Origin: Seminavis robusta
Lineage: Eukaryota; Bacillariophyta; Bacillariophyceae; Naviculales; Naviculaceae
Direction: 5' to 3'
DNA length: 64,000 nt
Assembly (NCBI GenBank): GCA_903772945.1
Contig: CAICTM010000282.1
Span: 1 to 64,000 of the forward strand
This document shows, one piece after another, positions 46,617 through 57,653 of this stretch. Made by a program: the position numbers and the translations under genes. The notes below the pieces were generated by a model. The model did not search any database and had not been told where the DNA came from. It worked only from the letters and a program-made list of their open reading frames with translations. How positions within the stretch are numbered: position 1 is the first letter of the stretch; each line of letters begins with the position of its first letter.

Positions 46617-47164
46617 AGTGAAACAAACAAATCAGATCAGATCAGATGCTATAGATAGATAGATAGATAGATGGGCCATGGTCGATGGTCGATGGCAAAT
46701 GGTCAAGATCCATGGATGGATGGATGCGTTGAGGTTGGTGCCTTACTCAGAAAATCGATTAAATCATGGAGAACCCATCGGTACTCAAAGCGACAAAAGC
46801 CAGCTGAAACGTCATGGAACCCGCATTCTAGCATGCACCCAGGCATGCCTCCTGTTTGTATGGTCAGTCTCACATTCAAGTAGCCCTATCGTACATGTAT
46901 GTGGTTTCAACACAGCATATTATTATGAAACTTATATTATGAGGCAAACATGTACTAGTAATAATATATATTAATTAAATAAATCATGAATAACAAACAC
47001 AACCATCTATTCATTCCGTTCAGGGTTCAGTTTGGTTCACCTCAGTTTGGTTTGCCTCACTCAGTGGCAACCAATGACCTTCACTCAGCCACACCAGCAG
47101 CTGACCATCTCCATAGACAATTTTTTCTCCCTCCAGGTTCGGAAATGTTCTATTGTCAGAACAA
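46617..47164. other. intergenic with GATA microsatellite
   Basis: Contains the 5' region of the MYND-RING gene with a GATA/TAGA microsatellite (about 46651-46671) and the 3' flank of member G, AT-rich around 46915-46985. No gene seen. Confidence 0.5.
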
Positions 47165-47774
47165 CTAGATACACAAGTCACAGCCACAGAGCTGGCTGCT
47201 GCAGTCAAAAGTAAGGTTGTTGGCAGAACACAAGCTCTCAGGGATAATACCAGAAAAATCATTTCCATGCAAATAGACCTGACCATATGGTGGAGGAAAG
47301 GGAACATTGCCAAGCTCAAGGGGCACTGTTCCAGTCAAATCATTGTCATGTAGCCAAAACTGGAACAAACCCTCAGTAAACTGTCCCAGCTCTGTAGGAA
47401 TGGTTCCTGCTAGGTGATTGATTTCCAAGGTCAACACAGCAACTTGCTCGCACATTCCAAATTCGCTTGGGATTGTGCCCGACAAAGCATTCGAACCAAG
47501 CCACAAGGAATATAGCTTTGTTAGAAGGCCAAGTTCTGTTGGGATCTAGAGGGAAAAGGAGAAACTTCATGTTGTTAGAAGAAGAAGTTATTTCGACAGG
47601 GTTGACACAAAGATAGGCTTACAGTCCCAGTAAAGGAGTTTTCCGACAGTGTCAACGTGTCTATGGATGTCATGTTGTCAAGCCATCTAGGGATTGTCCC
47701 ATTAAAACCCGAGTTATCCAGGTACAAAAGTATCATGTCTGTAAGAGCTGCAAGCTCATTGGGGATCTACCAGA

Positions 47775-47848
47775 CCCGAGCCCTAGCTCGTGGGTAGTCC
47801 TCAAGCACATCTCGTCTGAATCCGTTATTAGAAGTTCAGTTTTTTTTT
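47775..47848 (+). mobile_element. SINE-like retroposon, copy C, 5'-truncated
   Basis: Only the last 74 bases of the element (CCCGAGCCCTAGCTCGTGGG to the T run) are present, flanked by TACCAGA (47768-47774 and 47849-47855). It lies in an intron of member G, and the duplicated target sits against the AG acceptor of the next exon at 47766. Confidence 0.8.
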
Positions 47849-48615
47849 TACCAGAGTTTGCTGGTCAGATCGCAAACACTGAGAATCTATCAATGCCATT
47901 TTCACTTACAGTACCGCTCAGAATCAGTTCACTCAGCAACAAGGCCTCTAACCCAGTTAATCGCCCAAGTTCTGTGGGAATTGTCCCAGTGAAAAAGTTG
48001 GTGTCAAGTGCCAGACCCCCCAAATTAGTCAGCAATCCCAGTTCTGTTGGTACCTGCAACATTGGAAACAGCTAGTGAGAAACACCAAACATTCACAGAG
48101 ACAACAAATTTGTACCTACTGGTCCTGTCAGCTGATTTTCTACCAAAACAATGGCTTGCAATGAGCCTGGATGGGAAAACAGGGATGATGGAATCTGGAA
48201 AAGACAGCAATTCAAGGTGAAGAATTGGCAAGGTGAGATATTGCACCAAGCTCTCTCAGATACTCCATATATGTTGCCTCTTACAGTTCCAATCAAGGAA
48301 TTGAACCCAAAGTAAACGACTCTAAGTTTTGACAAACTGCCGAGTGCTTCATGAATGGAGCCATAAAGGCTGCAAAAATTCATGGAAATAAACTCCAAAT
48401 TTGAAAGTCGAGAGAGCTCTTCTGGGATTGTGCCGGTAAGGTTGAATCCATCCAATGCCAAGCTCTTGAGGTCTGTGAGCAAGTATAGCTCTGGGGGAAT
48501 CCCTAATCCGATCAGGCCATTAAAGGTCAGCGAAAAGTGCTTCAGGATTCCATCTCCCTGATACAAGATGCCACCCTCTAGATATCCAGCTGGATCTTGA
48601 TCACACGGACTGTCA

Positions 48616-48885
48616 TTCCTACCATCCCTTTTTCCTTACCCCTCCTACCCCCTCAAACTTCTTTACCAACCCCAACTCTCTTCAACAAAGAGCTCGTGAT
48701 TTGTGGTGAATCATGGCTCTGACCTCAGTGTACAAATCCTTAGATAGCTAACAGGCGTCGCACCCTCTCAGGAGGCCAGTGTGGCCGGTGAGCAGACTTG
48801 ACTGTGGGAAATACCCGAGCCCTAGCTCGTGGGTAGTCCTCAAGCACATCTCGTCTGAATCCGTTATTAGACGTTCAGTTTTTTT
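48616..48885 (+). mobile_element. SINE-like retroposon, copy B
   Basis: About 270 bp, flanked by a perfect 19-bp target duplication TTGATCACACGGACTGTCA (48597-48615 and 48886-48904; a few T at the edge may belong to the tail). It runs TTCCTACCATCC to GACGTTCAG plus a T run. Near the end, TAGCTCGTGGGTAG resembles a tRNA A box and GTCTGAATCC resembles a B box, which hints at RNA polymerase III origin. It interrupts exon 1 of member G. Confidence 0.88.
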
Positions 48886-50351
48886 TTGATCACACGGACT
48901 GTCACCCCAAAAAATGAAATAATAATCCTCCAGACTTGAATACCAAAGGCACTCATGAATGCTGTGGTTTAGCCAATTGTCTCTAAAGGACCATTGTTCT
49001 CCACTGTTGGCAAAATAAAATGTTGCAAGTACAAAACGTTGCACAACTCTCTGTTCTGTAAGGTTGTGTAGGATGTCGATCTCTTCCATAAGCCATTCAA
49101 ACGCCCTCGACTGGGGAGATCCTTGGTCCTCCAAAATTGCAGAGACTGTTGATTCTGGAAAAAGCGACAGCCAGGATTCTGAATAGGACGACAGTCCCTG
49201 AGATGGGTTGCTGCTGGGTGACTCACTGGGTACGGTTGTTGGGACAAGACCTGCATTGTTCTCTTGACGTTGAGGAATCAGGATGGCAATCAAAATGAGA
49301 GTGATGGCCAACAAGGCAATGACTCCCAAGAGCACATTGGTTTTGAAATCCTTCATCTTTTCTTCTCTGTTGTTGATGATGATGTCCAGATTGTAATCTT
49401 GTGCCTGGGGCAGATCCTGGGGGATTGTTTCATCTTGAACCAAGTTTGCCACAGCCAAACCACTATTGTCAATTTCTGGTTCGATCCTAGGTGGCTGAGC
49501 AGTCGTGGGTTCGATGTGTGTCTCTGCTGGCTCCAAATTTTCCTCTGTTGCTTGAAACTCTCCACTTGGAAAGGCTCCTGGCTGTACTTGGGGTCTTCTG
49601 TTGGCAGTAGTCCGCTCCAATCGAGGCAAAGGCATAATTCCAAAATTGTCATCATTTTGTACCCTTTCGTCCCGAGCTACATTGTTAGTGTGTATTGTGT
49701 TAGCATCAACAGTGCCGGATATATTGATCAAATTTTGTTCCTCGTGGTGGTTCTTCTGCTCAAAGGCTGACGGGGTAGCTTCGTGGCCAGGCTGGAGGCA
49801 ACGTTATCTTCTGGTGGAGGCACAGTTGTGATATGCTGATTGCTCTCACCTTTGCTTTGACCTGTAGTGCTGTTTGTTTCTCCTCTTGGGTATATGATAG
49901 CTCTTTTTTCAGCTTGTAGGATAGGAGAATTGACAGTGGTAAGTTTGCTGGTTTGCCCTTGGCTGTTGTTGTTCGTAGAATCAGTCTTCACTGGTACTGC
50001 GGTGCCAGACAAATCTCCTGGATTATCTGAGGCATTTCTTCTGCTTTCGAATGGCCCACTTTTTGGATAGGCAATGTGTTGCTTTTCATGTGCCAAGAGA
50101 GCACTGGCATTGGCAGCTGGTGGAACTTGTTCTGTCTGACAAGGTGGAACTTCTGTTGTCTGAGCAACTGTTCCACGATTTTTGGGATATGCAATGTTTC
50201 GTTTTTCTGCTGCCAACATGGATGGTTCCTCCTCTTCATTCTCCTCCTTTTCTTTCTCCTGTTCCTGTTGTCACTCATTGTGTACCTGCTCTTGGTTGTT
50301 GTTGTCAAAACCCTCCTTGCCGGGCTTCCCAGCCTCCGCTTTCTTCATGGT

Positions 50352-51446
50352 TTCTGATGGTTTGATGGCTACCGGTAGAACTTGGTCGACGTCTTATCGT
50401 ACAGTATGTTCATCTGATACCAATACTACTCATCAAGTCCATCCATGCGCAACACGCACACAGTTCGGCGTGTTACGTGCACGAGTGTCAATTGATCGAT
50501 TACTCTAAACCCCCCTTTATCTTGTTTCTTGCCATGGTTGAACATCGCAAAAGGAGATCCAAAAGGAGATGTGTACATGTCAGTCGTAGTTTTCTCCAGT
50601 CATGGAAGCAACGTCGGTTCCTACACGGATGTAGCTAGCTGTTACTGCCGTACCGGTACAGTTTTAGGTACCAGAGGTACTGTAGTATCAGCTAATGTCG
50701 CCACTTAACAATGACTCTTATACGTCCACTTTGCGACTATCGAGAATTAATATTGATGTGAGGTGTTAGTTCCTAGGAGACTCCACGACTTAACAACACA
50801 TATTTCCCCAAACTATCGCGAATTTTTTATCAGGGGCAGTCGGGACTACCGCGATTTTGAAGTCTTTGGCGAAACTTCAACCTCCCCGCCAGAGTGCATG
50901 GGTGTCTTATCCACCGTGTGGAAACTGGCGAGGACCAGCCTATTTTGCATTGGATCCAGGTCGGGTTACAACGCTAACCCAACCCAATGCCGAATGAATG
51001 AATCGAAGCAGATGCAGTCTCCGTGGAACTAGTTGTAGATTAGTCGGTTTCCAAAGTTCACAGCAACTCTTTATTCTAAAGAAGGAAACCATGGTCCAGC
51101 CGAGAACAAGTATCGTAAAAGGATCGATTGAACCTGGTGCATGGAGGGCGGGCGGGTGACAGCAAGCAATTCCAGTTCCGCGTTCTCTGCTTGTGATCCG
51201 TGATAGCGTTCCATAACGTTACCTTGTTTTCAAAAAATTATGGATGGGCCGTGTGTGTGTGTGATCCCAAGAGCACTCCTTCCGGCCATGCAGCCGTGCA
51301 GCATTGTAGCGACCGTTCGCGGGTAAACCGTCGCAGTCGTGGCCTTATATTGGCTTCCTTTCGACAGACAGACAGACAGACACTGCGCATAAAGCAAGAT
51401 TGTTGTCGTCGTAGATCCGTTTCACGTACGTGTCCTGTCCTCTCCA
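50352..51446. other. intergenic, no gene seen
   Basis: Holds the upstream region of member G with the CTAAACCCCC motif at 50501-50520, a CAGACAGACAGACAGA tract at 51366 and the 3' flank of the glycosyltransferase gene. No gene or repeat beyond that. Confidence 0.45.
50501..50520 (-). promoter_or_regulatory. conserved upstream motif (TACTCTAAACCCCC)
   Basis: TACTCTAAACCCCCCTTTAT lies about 150 bases upstream of the ATG of member G and matches the element upstream of member C in sequence, orientation and distance. Function not shown. Confidence 0.35.
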
Positions 51447-53051
51447 CTACACCGCCGTCGCTGCATTATTGTCGTCATTGTCAATAAAAAACTGCAGTAT
51501 AAAGTGAATCCACCAATGCTTGGTCAATTTCTCCCACTGATACGTATCCCACTGTTGCAACATGTCATGATACGTCTGTTCCAACAAGGCGGGTGTGACT
51601 TGGGCATAACTCTCCACTACCAATGCCGGCAAGTCATCGAGGGTCCGAAACCATCCATCGGGCATGCGTTTTTTACCGAGTGTTTCCACAATGGGACACA
51701 CACCCATAAAGAGTGCCTCCCACGTCCGATAACAATCCAGGCCCAGACCGTGCGGACTGAGGAGAAATTTGGATCCGGCCAGCAATTGAAAGTATTCCAC
51801 TTTGGCAGATGCCTTTTTACGATCCTTTTCGGGCCATGTTTGTGCCGTGGAAATGGTGGAGTTTTGAAAATTGAAATCGAGTTGTTGTTGGGCTCGTGCT
51901 CGTGTCTGCTTCTTGAGACTGAAACTGAGCAAGATTTCGCGTCGCCGCGTAATGGGAGCGGGCAGAGTATGCGGCGATGGCAATTTGCGAAAGACCGTGT
52001 AGGCGGCATCGACGACACTGGGGTTCATGAACCCAAGTGGAATGGAATGGGTTTTGGGATGATCCCATTTGTAGTGAAACTGCGAAGTAATGGCAGCCAG
52101 TGTATCCGGATGATCGAGATAGGTGCGAATGTCTTGTTTGGAACATCCCATTTTGGACCATACTTTGGCGACGTCTCGTCCATCGGTGGTTTCTCCTGGA
52201 ATTTCACTGGAGAGTCCTCCCAAATCTTGCTGGAATCCAAAAAGGAGGACATGACGCCATGGTTTTTGGGGATGCAGTGCTCGATACTGATTAAAGAGCA
52301 GTGTGGCTTGACAGAGACTTTCGTATTTGGAGCGAAAGAAGATAATGTTGCGATTGACGTCGTTATTGCCAACCAGAGGAGTGGGATGATCGTGCGGCAC
52401 AGATTGTCGTTTTTGAATGTGATGGTCCAAATCCTTCTTGGAGACCTTGTACCAACGGTTTTTTGGCAATGCTTGAAAGAGACCCTCCATACTGTCAAAG
52501 CCAAAATACATAAAGTCCATCTTGTTGGTGCCACGCAGCGCTTCGTAGTGCCGTTGGTAGAACTTGTACTCCAAGTCCGTGTAGTTGACTGCAGCAGCAG
52601 GAGATCCAGATGTAGGGGTATCTTGGGTAGCATGGGTAGCCAACGGGGTAGCATGGGTAGCTTGGGTATCTTTGGCCAAATCTCCCATGGTTGTCTGGGT
52701 AGCATTGATAATGGTATCTACAGTACTACCGCCAGTACTAGTAGTCGAACTACTACTGGTAGTAGTGGAAGTGGTTCTCTGTACATCATGCTGTTCCATG
52801 AAAAGCACGGCAAAGCTGCAAAGACACAAAACCACAAAAGTGCCGCTCACGGCAACTTTCTTCTTCTTTTGCTGAGAGCTACCAGTAGATAATGATAATG
52901 ATAAGGATGATGCTGGAGTTGTTATGGGAGTACTCCCGCTACCGGTATTAATAGTAGCAGGCAAAGAAGAACGGGAAGAAGGAGATCGGGAGGTCATGGT
53001 CAGAAAAAATGACACTGCAATTCTTGGTCCGCTCAAGCAATAAGCCAGCAT
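51447..53051 (-). CDS. exostosin-like type II membrane glycosyltransferase
   Basis: Single exon of 534 residues from the ATG at 53051; an in-frame ATG at 52997 in an ACC-ATG context is an equally likely start (516 residues). A Ser/Thr-rich cytosolic end with QQKKKKVAVS precedes one membrane helix (GTFVVLCLCSFAVLF, about 71-86), then a Ser/Thr-rich stem, as in Golgi glycosyltransferases. The catalytic part (about 155-520) ends with SKFLLSPHGLGLDCYRTWE and ALFMGVCPIVE. This block (S-P-x-G-x-G-x-D-x-x-R-x-W-E-x-L-x-x-G-x-x-P-I-V) is the C-terminal signature of exostosin/GT47-like and related transferases and binds the nucleotide sugar. Substrate is unknown; a role in cell-wall or secreted polysaccharides is inferred. 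Confidence 0.82.
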   Translation of the reverse strand: MLAYCLSGPRIAVSFFLTMTSRSPSSRSSLPATINTGSGSTPITTPASSLSLSLSTGSSQQKKKKVAVSGTFVVLCLCSFAVLFMEQHDVQRTTSTTTSSSSTTSTGGSTVDTIINATQTTMGDLAKDTQATHATPLATHATQDTPTSGSPAAAVNYTDLEYKFYQRHYEALRGTNKMDFMYFGFDSMEGLFQALPKNRWYKVSKKDLDHHIQKRQSVPHDHPTPLVGNNDVNRNIIFFRSKYESLCQATLLFNQYRALHPQKPWRHVLLFGFQQDLGGLSSEIPGETTDGRDVAKVWSKMGCSKQDIRTYLDHPDTLAAITSQFHYKWDHPKTHSIPLGFMNPSVVDAAYTVFRKLPSPHTLPAPITRRREILLSFSLKKQTRARAQQQLDFNFQNSTISTAQTWPEKDRKKASAKVEYFQLLAGSKFLLSPHGLGLDCYRTWEALFMGVCPIVETLGKKRMPDGWFRTLDDLPALVVESYAQVTPALLEQTYHDMLQQWDTYQWEKLTKHWWIHFILQFFIDNDDNNAATAV

Positions 53052-54418
53052 ACTGCCAATCTGTCATAGCCTGGCGTCGATTGATGCGTGGTCCGTACGA
53101 TAGCTAGCTTGAGATCCGAACGGTGCTCTTGGATCAATGATCGCCTTTGCATGACATGCATGCCCATGCAGAAGAGTATATCTTTGCTTGTTTGATCTAT
53201 CTAGCTATAGCTGGCTAGCTAGCTAGCTGTGACCAAAAAACACCAACCATATGAGTAAGCGTACTACCGAAGAGAATGCTGACAAACTGGGCAACCTGGG
53301 TTCTTCTTCCAACAACCAAGAGCAGGACCGTATACATGCGACCAGGCAAAGATTCACGAGGCCAGCCAAGCAGAAAACTTGCTACCCCTGACAACGAACA
53401 CACAGCCATGTACAGCATCCAACGAACCATACAATACTAGCCGACAATAACCAACACAGGCAACCGGAGAAACCGGATGAACTGGCGGATGCTTCCATTG
53501 TTACATCCGTGATGACACAATCAAATGTCGTACACAAACATTCGGGGATACGTGCATGAAAGCTGAGACGACGAACAAGTCTAACATGCTGCTTGCTTCA
53601 AAGCCCACCGTCTTGACTCACTCCTCCTTCTATTGCCTGACCCTAGCTAGCATTATGGGTAGTATCCTTTTGTACTGGCTGTCAATAATATATGAATGCA
53701 GGAGCAATCCCCTCCATTCAGTTCAACTCGTTCCCAACCATGGTCTTCGAACCGTATAGAGTGTTTATACTCTAGCTAGCTAGCCATACCAGGTACCGTA
53801 TAGCAGCTTCCCGTGTGGTGGTACAGCGTGCATCTAGATATTGTGGTAGCAAGAGCCACGGATGCATAATTAAAAATAATATTTTACGCAGGGGCTACAA
53901 TGGTTTCACGAAGAGGTTGAGAGGAGAGTGCAAGGGGCAAGGGGCCATACTATGCAGTAAGAATGGGCCATCGTTCCATAGCGGAAGGAAACACAAATTT
54001 AAGGGTCTGATTCAACCATTTTCAATTCACATTCATTTTTTACGTCATCTTGGCATTGAAAGTCCATGCAACCTCTACTAATACGTCTTCCAGAAAATTT
54101 CGATGACGCGGTGCAAATTTTATATAGTAGTTGAGGTAAACGTAGGGTTAGCATGTAATCGTTATTATTATTACCATAAACATTATTCCCGCAGCTTCCT
54201 GCATCGTAAAAGCCAGACACATATGAGTCATTCATGTGACCCGCTCGTGCCCGAAGCTTCTCCTTGCATTCATGGTGCAACCATGCCTATGGCAATGGCT
54301 GTGATGTAACCTCTAGTGTTACTTTTTTGTTGTTGCTTGTGTCGTTGAATTCAACCGTCAAACTTTGAACACCAATAAGCGGCCGCTTGTACTGTACCGG
54401 TACAGTCTGTTAACCACC
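53052..54418. other. intergenic, divergent upstream region
   Basis: Between the glycosyltransferase (minus) and member H (plus), so it holds both 5' regions. A CTAGCTAGCTAGC tract occurs at about 53214. No gene, repeat family or clear promoter motif was found. Confidence 0.45.
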
Positions 54419-57010
54419 ATGCAGAACCAATGGGATTCTTCCCACAACAAAATCGGGGAGGAACAGGAGAGAGAACAGCAGGAAAATAAAGAGGAATCAA
54501 ACTATTTGGCTGACGAAGCCAAGCAGTCGATCGCCAATCCAGCACCAATGACAGCTCACCAACAGGATCATCAGCAGCAAGAGCACCACCAGGAACAAGG
54601 AATTGTCAGCAGTATGTCGGGCAGTGGCAAGGCCAACGGACTCGTTGACACTGATGTACTAGTAGCTCAAGGCGAGATTTTACAAAATGATGGCAATTTT
54701 GGAATGATTCCTTTGCCTCAATTGGAACGGACTACTGCCAACAATAGTGACACCCAAACGCAACCAGGAGCCTTCCCAAGTGGAGATTTTCCAGCAATCC
54801 ACGAAAGTTCAGAAACAACGACAGAGATAACACACATTGAACCCGGGACAGAGGCACTCGACTGGTTAGGGTTTCGACCACCTACAATCCAACCTACAAT
54901 CCAACCAGAAAATGACAATGGAGATTTGGCTGTGGCAAACTTGGTTCAAGATGAAACAATCCCCCAGGATCTGCCAGAGGCTCAAGATTACAATCCAGAC
55001 AACATCAACAACAGCAGAGAAACAAGGATGAAGGAATTCAAAACCAAAGTCCTCTTGGGAGTCATTGCATTGTTGGCCATCATTCTCATTTTTGTAGCCA
55101 TCCTGACTCCTCAAAGTCAAGAGGATAATGCAGATATTGTCCCAACAACCTCACCTAGTGAGTCCCCCAGCAGCAACCCATCGGAGGCACCAACTTCGTA
55201 TTCAGAATACTGGCTGTCACTTTTGCCTGAACCAACAGTCTCTACAATTCTGGAGGACCAGGAATCACCACAGTCGAGGGCATTCGAATGGCTTATGGAA
55301 GAGGTTGACATCCTACACAACCTTACAGAGCAGAGAGTCGTACAGCGTTTTGTACTTGCAACTTTCTATTTTGCCAACAGCGACGGACGATGGTTCTTGA
55401 GTGATAATTGGTTGAATCACAGTGTTCATGAGTGCCTTTGGCATTCAAGTTTGGAACAATGGTATTTCACTTTTGATGCCAGAATAAATTTCCCACTTGA
55501 TCACATCAGTCCATGTGAGCAGGAACCAGCTGGATATCTAAACGATGGTGTACTCTACCAGGGCGATGGAATCCTGAAGAACTTTTGGCTCCAATATAAT
55601 GGCCTGTCTGGATCAGGTATTCCACCGGAGCTCTACTTGCTAACAGACCTCAAGAGCGTGGCATTGGATAATTTCAAACTTACCACCACCATCCCAGAAG
55701 AGCTCTTTAACCTTCCCAGTTTGGAGGTTATTTCAATGATCAGTTGTGACCTTTATGGCTCCATTCCTGAGGCAATCGGACGTTTGTCAAAACTTAGAAT
55801 TATCTACTTTGCCTTGAACTCTTTGACGGGAACTGTAAGTGGTAACCAATGACACGCCTGGCAAGATTGTTCTGCAATGTCTCATTTTGTGAAATCGATT
55901 CTTTCAATTCTGCATGCATGGTTCCCAGATTCCATCATCCCTATATTCCCTTACAAACTCTATGAGAAGCATGTATCTTTTAGATAACCAGTTGACCGGA
56001 CCAGTATGTACATTATGAGTCTTGTCTCTTGAGAAATGCTGTTTGCCGTCCTCACTATACTTTTTCGTCATTTTGTAGTTACCAACAACAGAACTTGGGC
56101 TGCTGCCTGATTTGCAGTTTATATGGTTTGCTGAAAATTTATTCACTGGGACCATTCCCACAGAGCTTGGAGAATTGAATCTATTGTATTGGCTAGATCT
56201 TGGCGGGCTGGTGTTGAGTGGCACTGTAAGTTTCTGCAGTGATGTTTGGGGGCTGTGATGTTTGTTTATTTGCATGTGTCCTCGCTGTGCTCACTGTTGT
56301 CCGTGATGCCTTTAGATCCCAGCCGAGCTTGAAGTTCAGACAGACATGATATTTCTGCAACTGTATGACTCAGGTCTTACGGGGACAATCCCCGGATGGC
56401 TTGGCAACATGACAAACATGAAAGTGTTTACACTGAGAAGAAACTCCTTTACTGGGACTGTAAGTCTTTTTGTGCCAGTCACGCACATTTCTACTTCTTC
56501 TAACATGAACCATTCTTTCTTCTTTTCCTCTAGATCCCAACAGAACTTGGCCTTCTGACAGAGTTGTCTTCCTTATGGCTTGGTGGGAATGCATTGTCGG
56601 GCACAATCCCAACTGAAATCGGAATGTACGAGCAAGTGTTAGCATTGAGCTTTGAAAACACTGACCTAATAGGAACCATTCCTACAGAGCTTGGACAGCT
56701 TACCCATGGTTTGTGGCAGTTGTTGCTACATGACAATGATTTGACTGGAACAGTGCCCTTGGAGCTTGGCAATGTTTCTTTCCTTGCCACGAGGGGCAAA
56801 GTCTTGTTGCATGGAAATGATCTTTCAGGTATTATCCCGGAGAGCCTTTGTTCTGTCAACAACCTTACTTTTGACTGCAGCAGCCAGCTCTGTGGTTGTG
56901 ACTGGTGTAACTGTTCTAATGCTGGTATGAGTATGGTCCTGTTAGAAGTCGAGAATCAAACCAATGGCGATGGTCAGTTTGTGGGTGAGGAGAACCAGAC
57001 TTCCACCTGA
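54419..57010 (+). CDS. type II membrane LRR protein, member H
   Basis: Five exons, 54419-55834, 55929-56003, 56079-56225, 56316-56459 and 56534-57010, all phase 0, give 752 residues. The open frame starts upstream at TTG; the ATG at 54419 lies in an ACC-ACC-ATG context. The Gln/Glu-rich tail has MIPLPQLERTTAN, QPGAFPSGD near 118 and GDLAVANLVQDETIPQDLPE near 178. MKEFKTK precedes the membrane helix (about 210-231). The ectodomain has ESPQSRAFEWLME, RFVLATFYFAN and WLNHSVHECLW, then LRRs and an LCGCDWCNC cap. Every intron interrupts an LRR just before I/L-P, so exons 2, 3 and 4 are one- or two-repeat modules (75, 147 and 144 nt). It is the intact partner of the damaged member G and shows what G encoded. 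Receptor-like function inferred. Confidence 0.9.
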
Positions 57011-57653
57011 ATGGGATGAACGAAATGAATGGCTGTTTGTGTTGATAATCGTACTATACATAATTTCATACTAAAAGGCAATAAGATCGATGTGATTCAT
57101 CCTTGCATGGCTGCATGCATGGAACAGCAGTCCCATGCCGGCTCCGGACACCATTACTATCTGGTACCTAGTAGGGACTCGCGTGGTATGTGGTTGCATC
57201 ATACGCTGGTAATTTCTCAGAAACCGTGCAATGTACGCTAGAGCTACATGTAGTAGGGAAGTTCTTCTGATGGAATGATGCCCACGGAAAAGCTGCCAAC
57301 ATGGGGACAAAACGTCCCAACTCAGGGTTCCATCAACAGCTCAGCTGGATTAAATTGAAGTTTCTCGTTTTCTCGGTTTTCGTCTTTTCTCTCGTCTCTC
57401 ACCTTCCATAAACAAACCTCAGCAGATAGCACTGTAGATATATAAGGGGGTTCACTGTAGTGGTGACGGCTACACGTATACGGGTGCGGTCACTCTCTCA
57501 TTGGGTCTTTTCTATCGTGAAGAGTATTCTTAGCAAGCTACCGGTAGCTAGCTAGAAGGGAGCCGAGTCGAGTCGAGTCTGTCCACAGGAACATACATAC
57601 CGTACTACCGTACCGTACTGCCAGTCATCACAACTACAGTGTACAGTGTCAAC
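57011..57653. other. intergenic between members H and I
   Basis: Contains an AAGGGGGTT sequence at 57446, loosely like the complement of the CTAAACCCCC motif, and TCGAGTCGAGTC and ACCGTACCGTA repeats just before member I. No gene seen. Confidence 0.4.

Larger units (their letters stand above)
47165..50348 (-). pseudogene. damaged LRR membrane protein gene, member G
   Basis: Close paralogue of member H. Downstream exons follow the family splice sites: end of exon 1 at 48285, then 48194-48120, 48053-47910, 47766-47623 and 47545-47165, of 75, 144, 144 and 381 nt, all phase 0. The tail has QPGAFPSGE, NSGLAVANLVQDE, a membrane helix near 49.3 kb and SPQSRAFEWLM, RFVLATFYFAN and WLNHSIHECLW. Three faults are seen. 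A retroposon sits in exon 1 after DSPCDQ; the target duplication shows the frame was continuous before it landed. There is an in-frame TGA at 50273-50271. A frameshift lies at about 49730-49810. The N-terminal part carries three AEKR-I-YP repeats. Most codons remain intact, so inactivation is recent. Confidence 0.82.

Noticed and set aside
46651-46671. GATA repeat as a regulatory site
   Set aside because: It is a plain microsatellite; nothing indicates binding-site function.
48616-48885. tRNA gene suggested by A- and B-box-like words
   Set aside because: No cloverleaf or acceptor stem can be drawn; the words belong to the SINE-like element.
51504-52892. Plus-strand frame of 462 codons
   Set aside because: Entirely antisense to the exostosin-like gene, which has a recognisable signature; the plus-strand translation has none.
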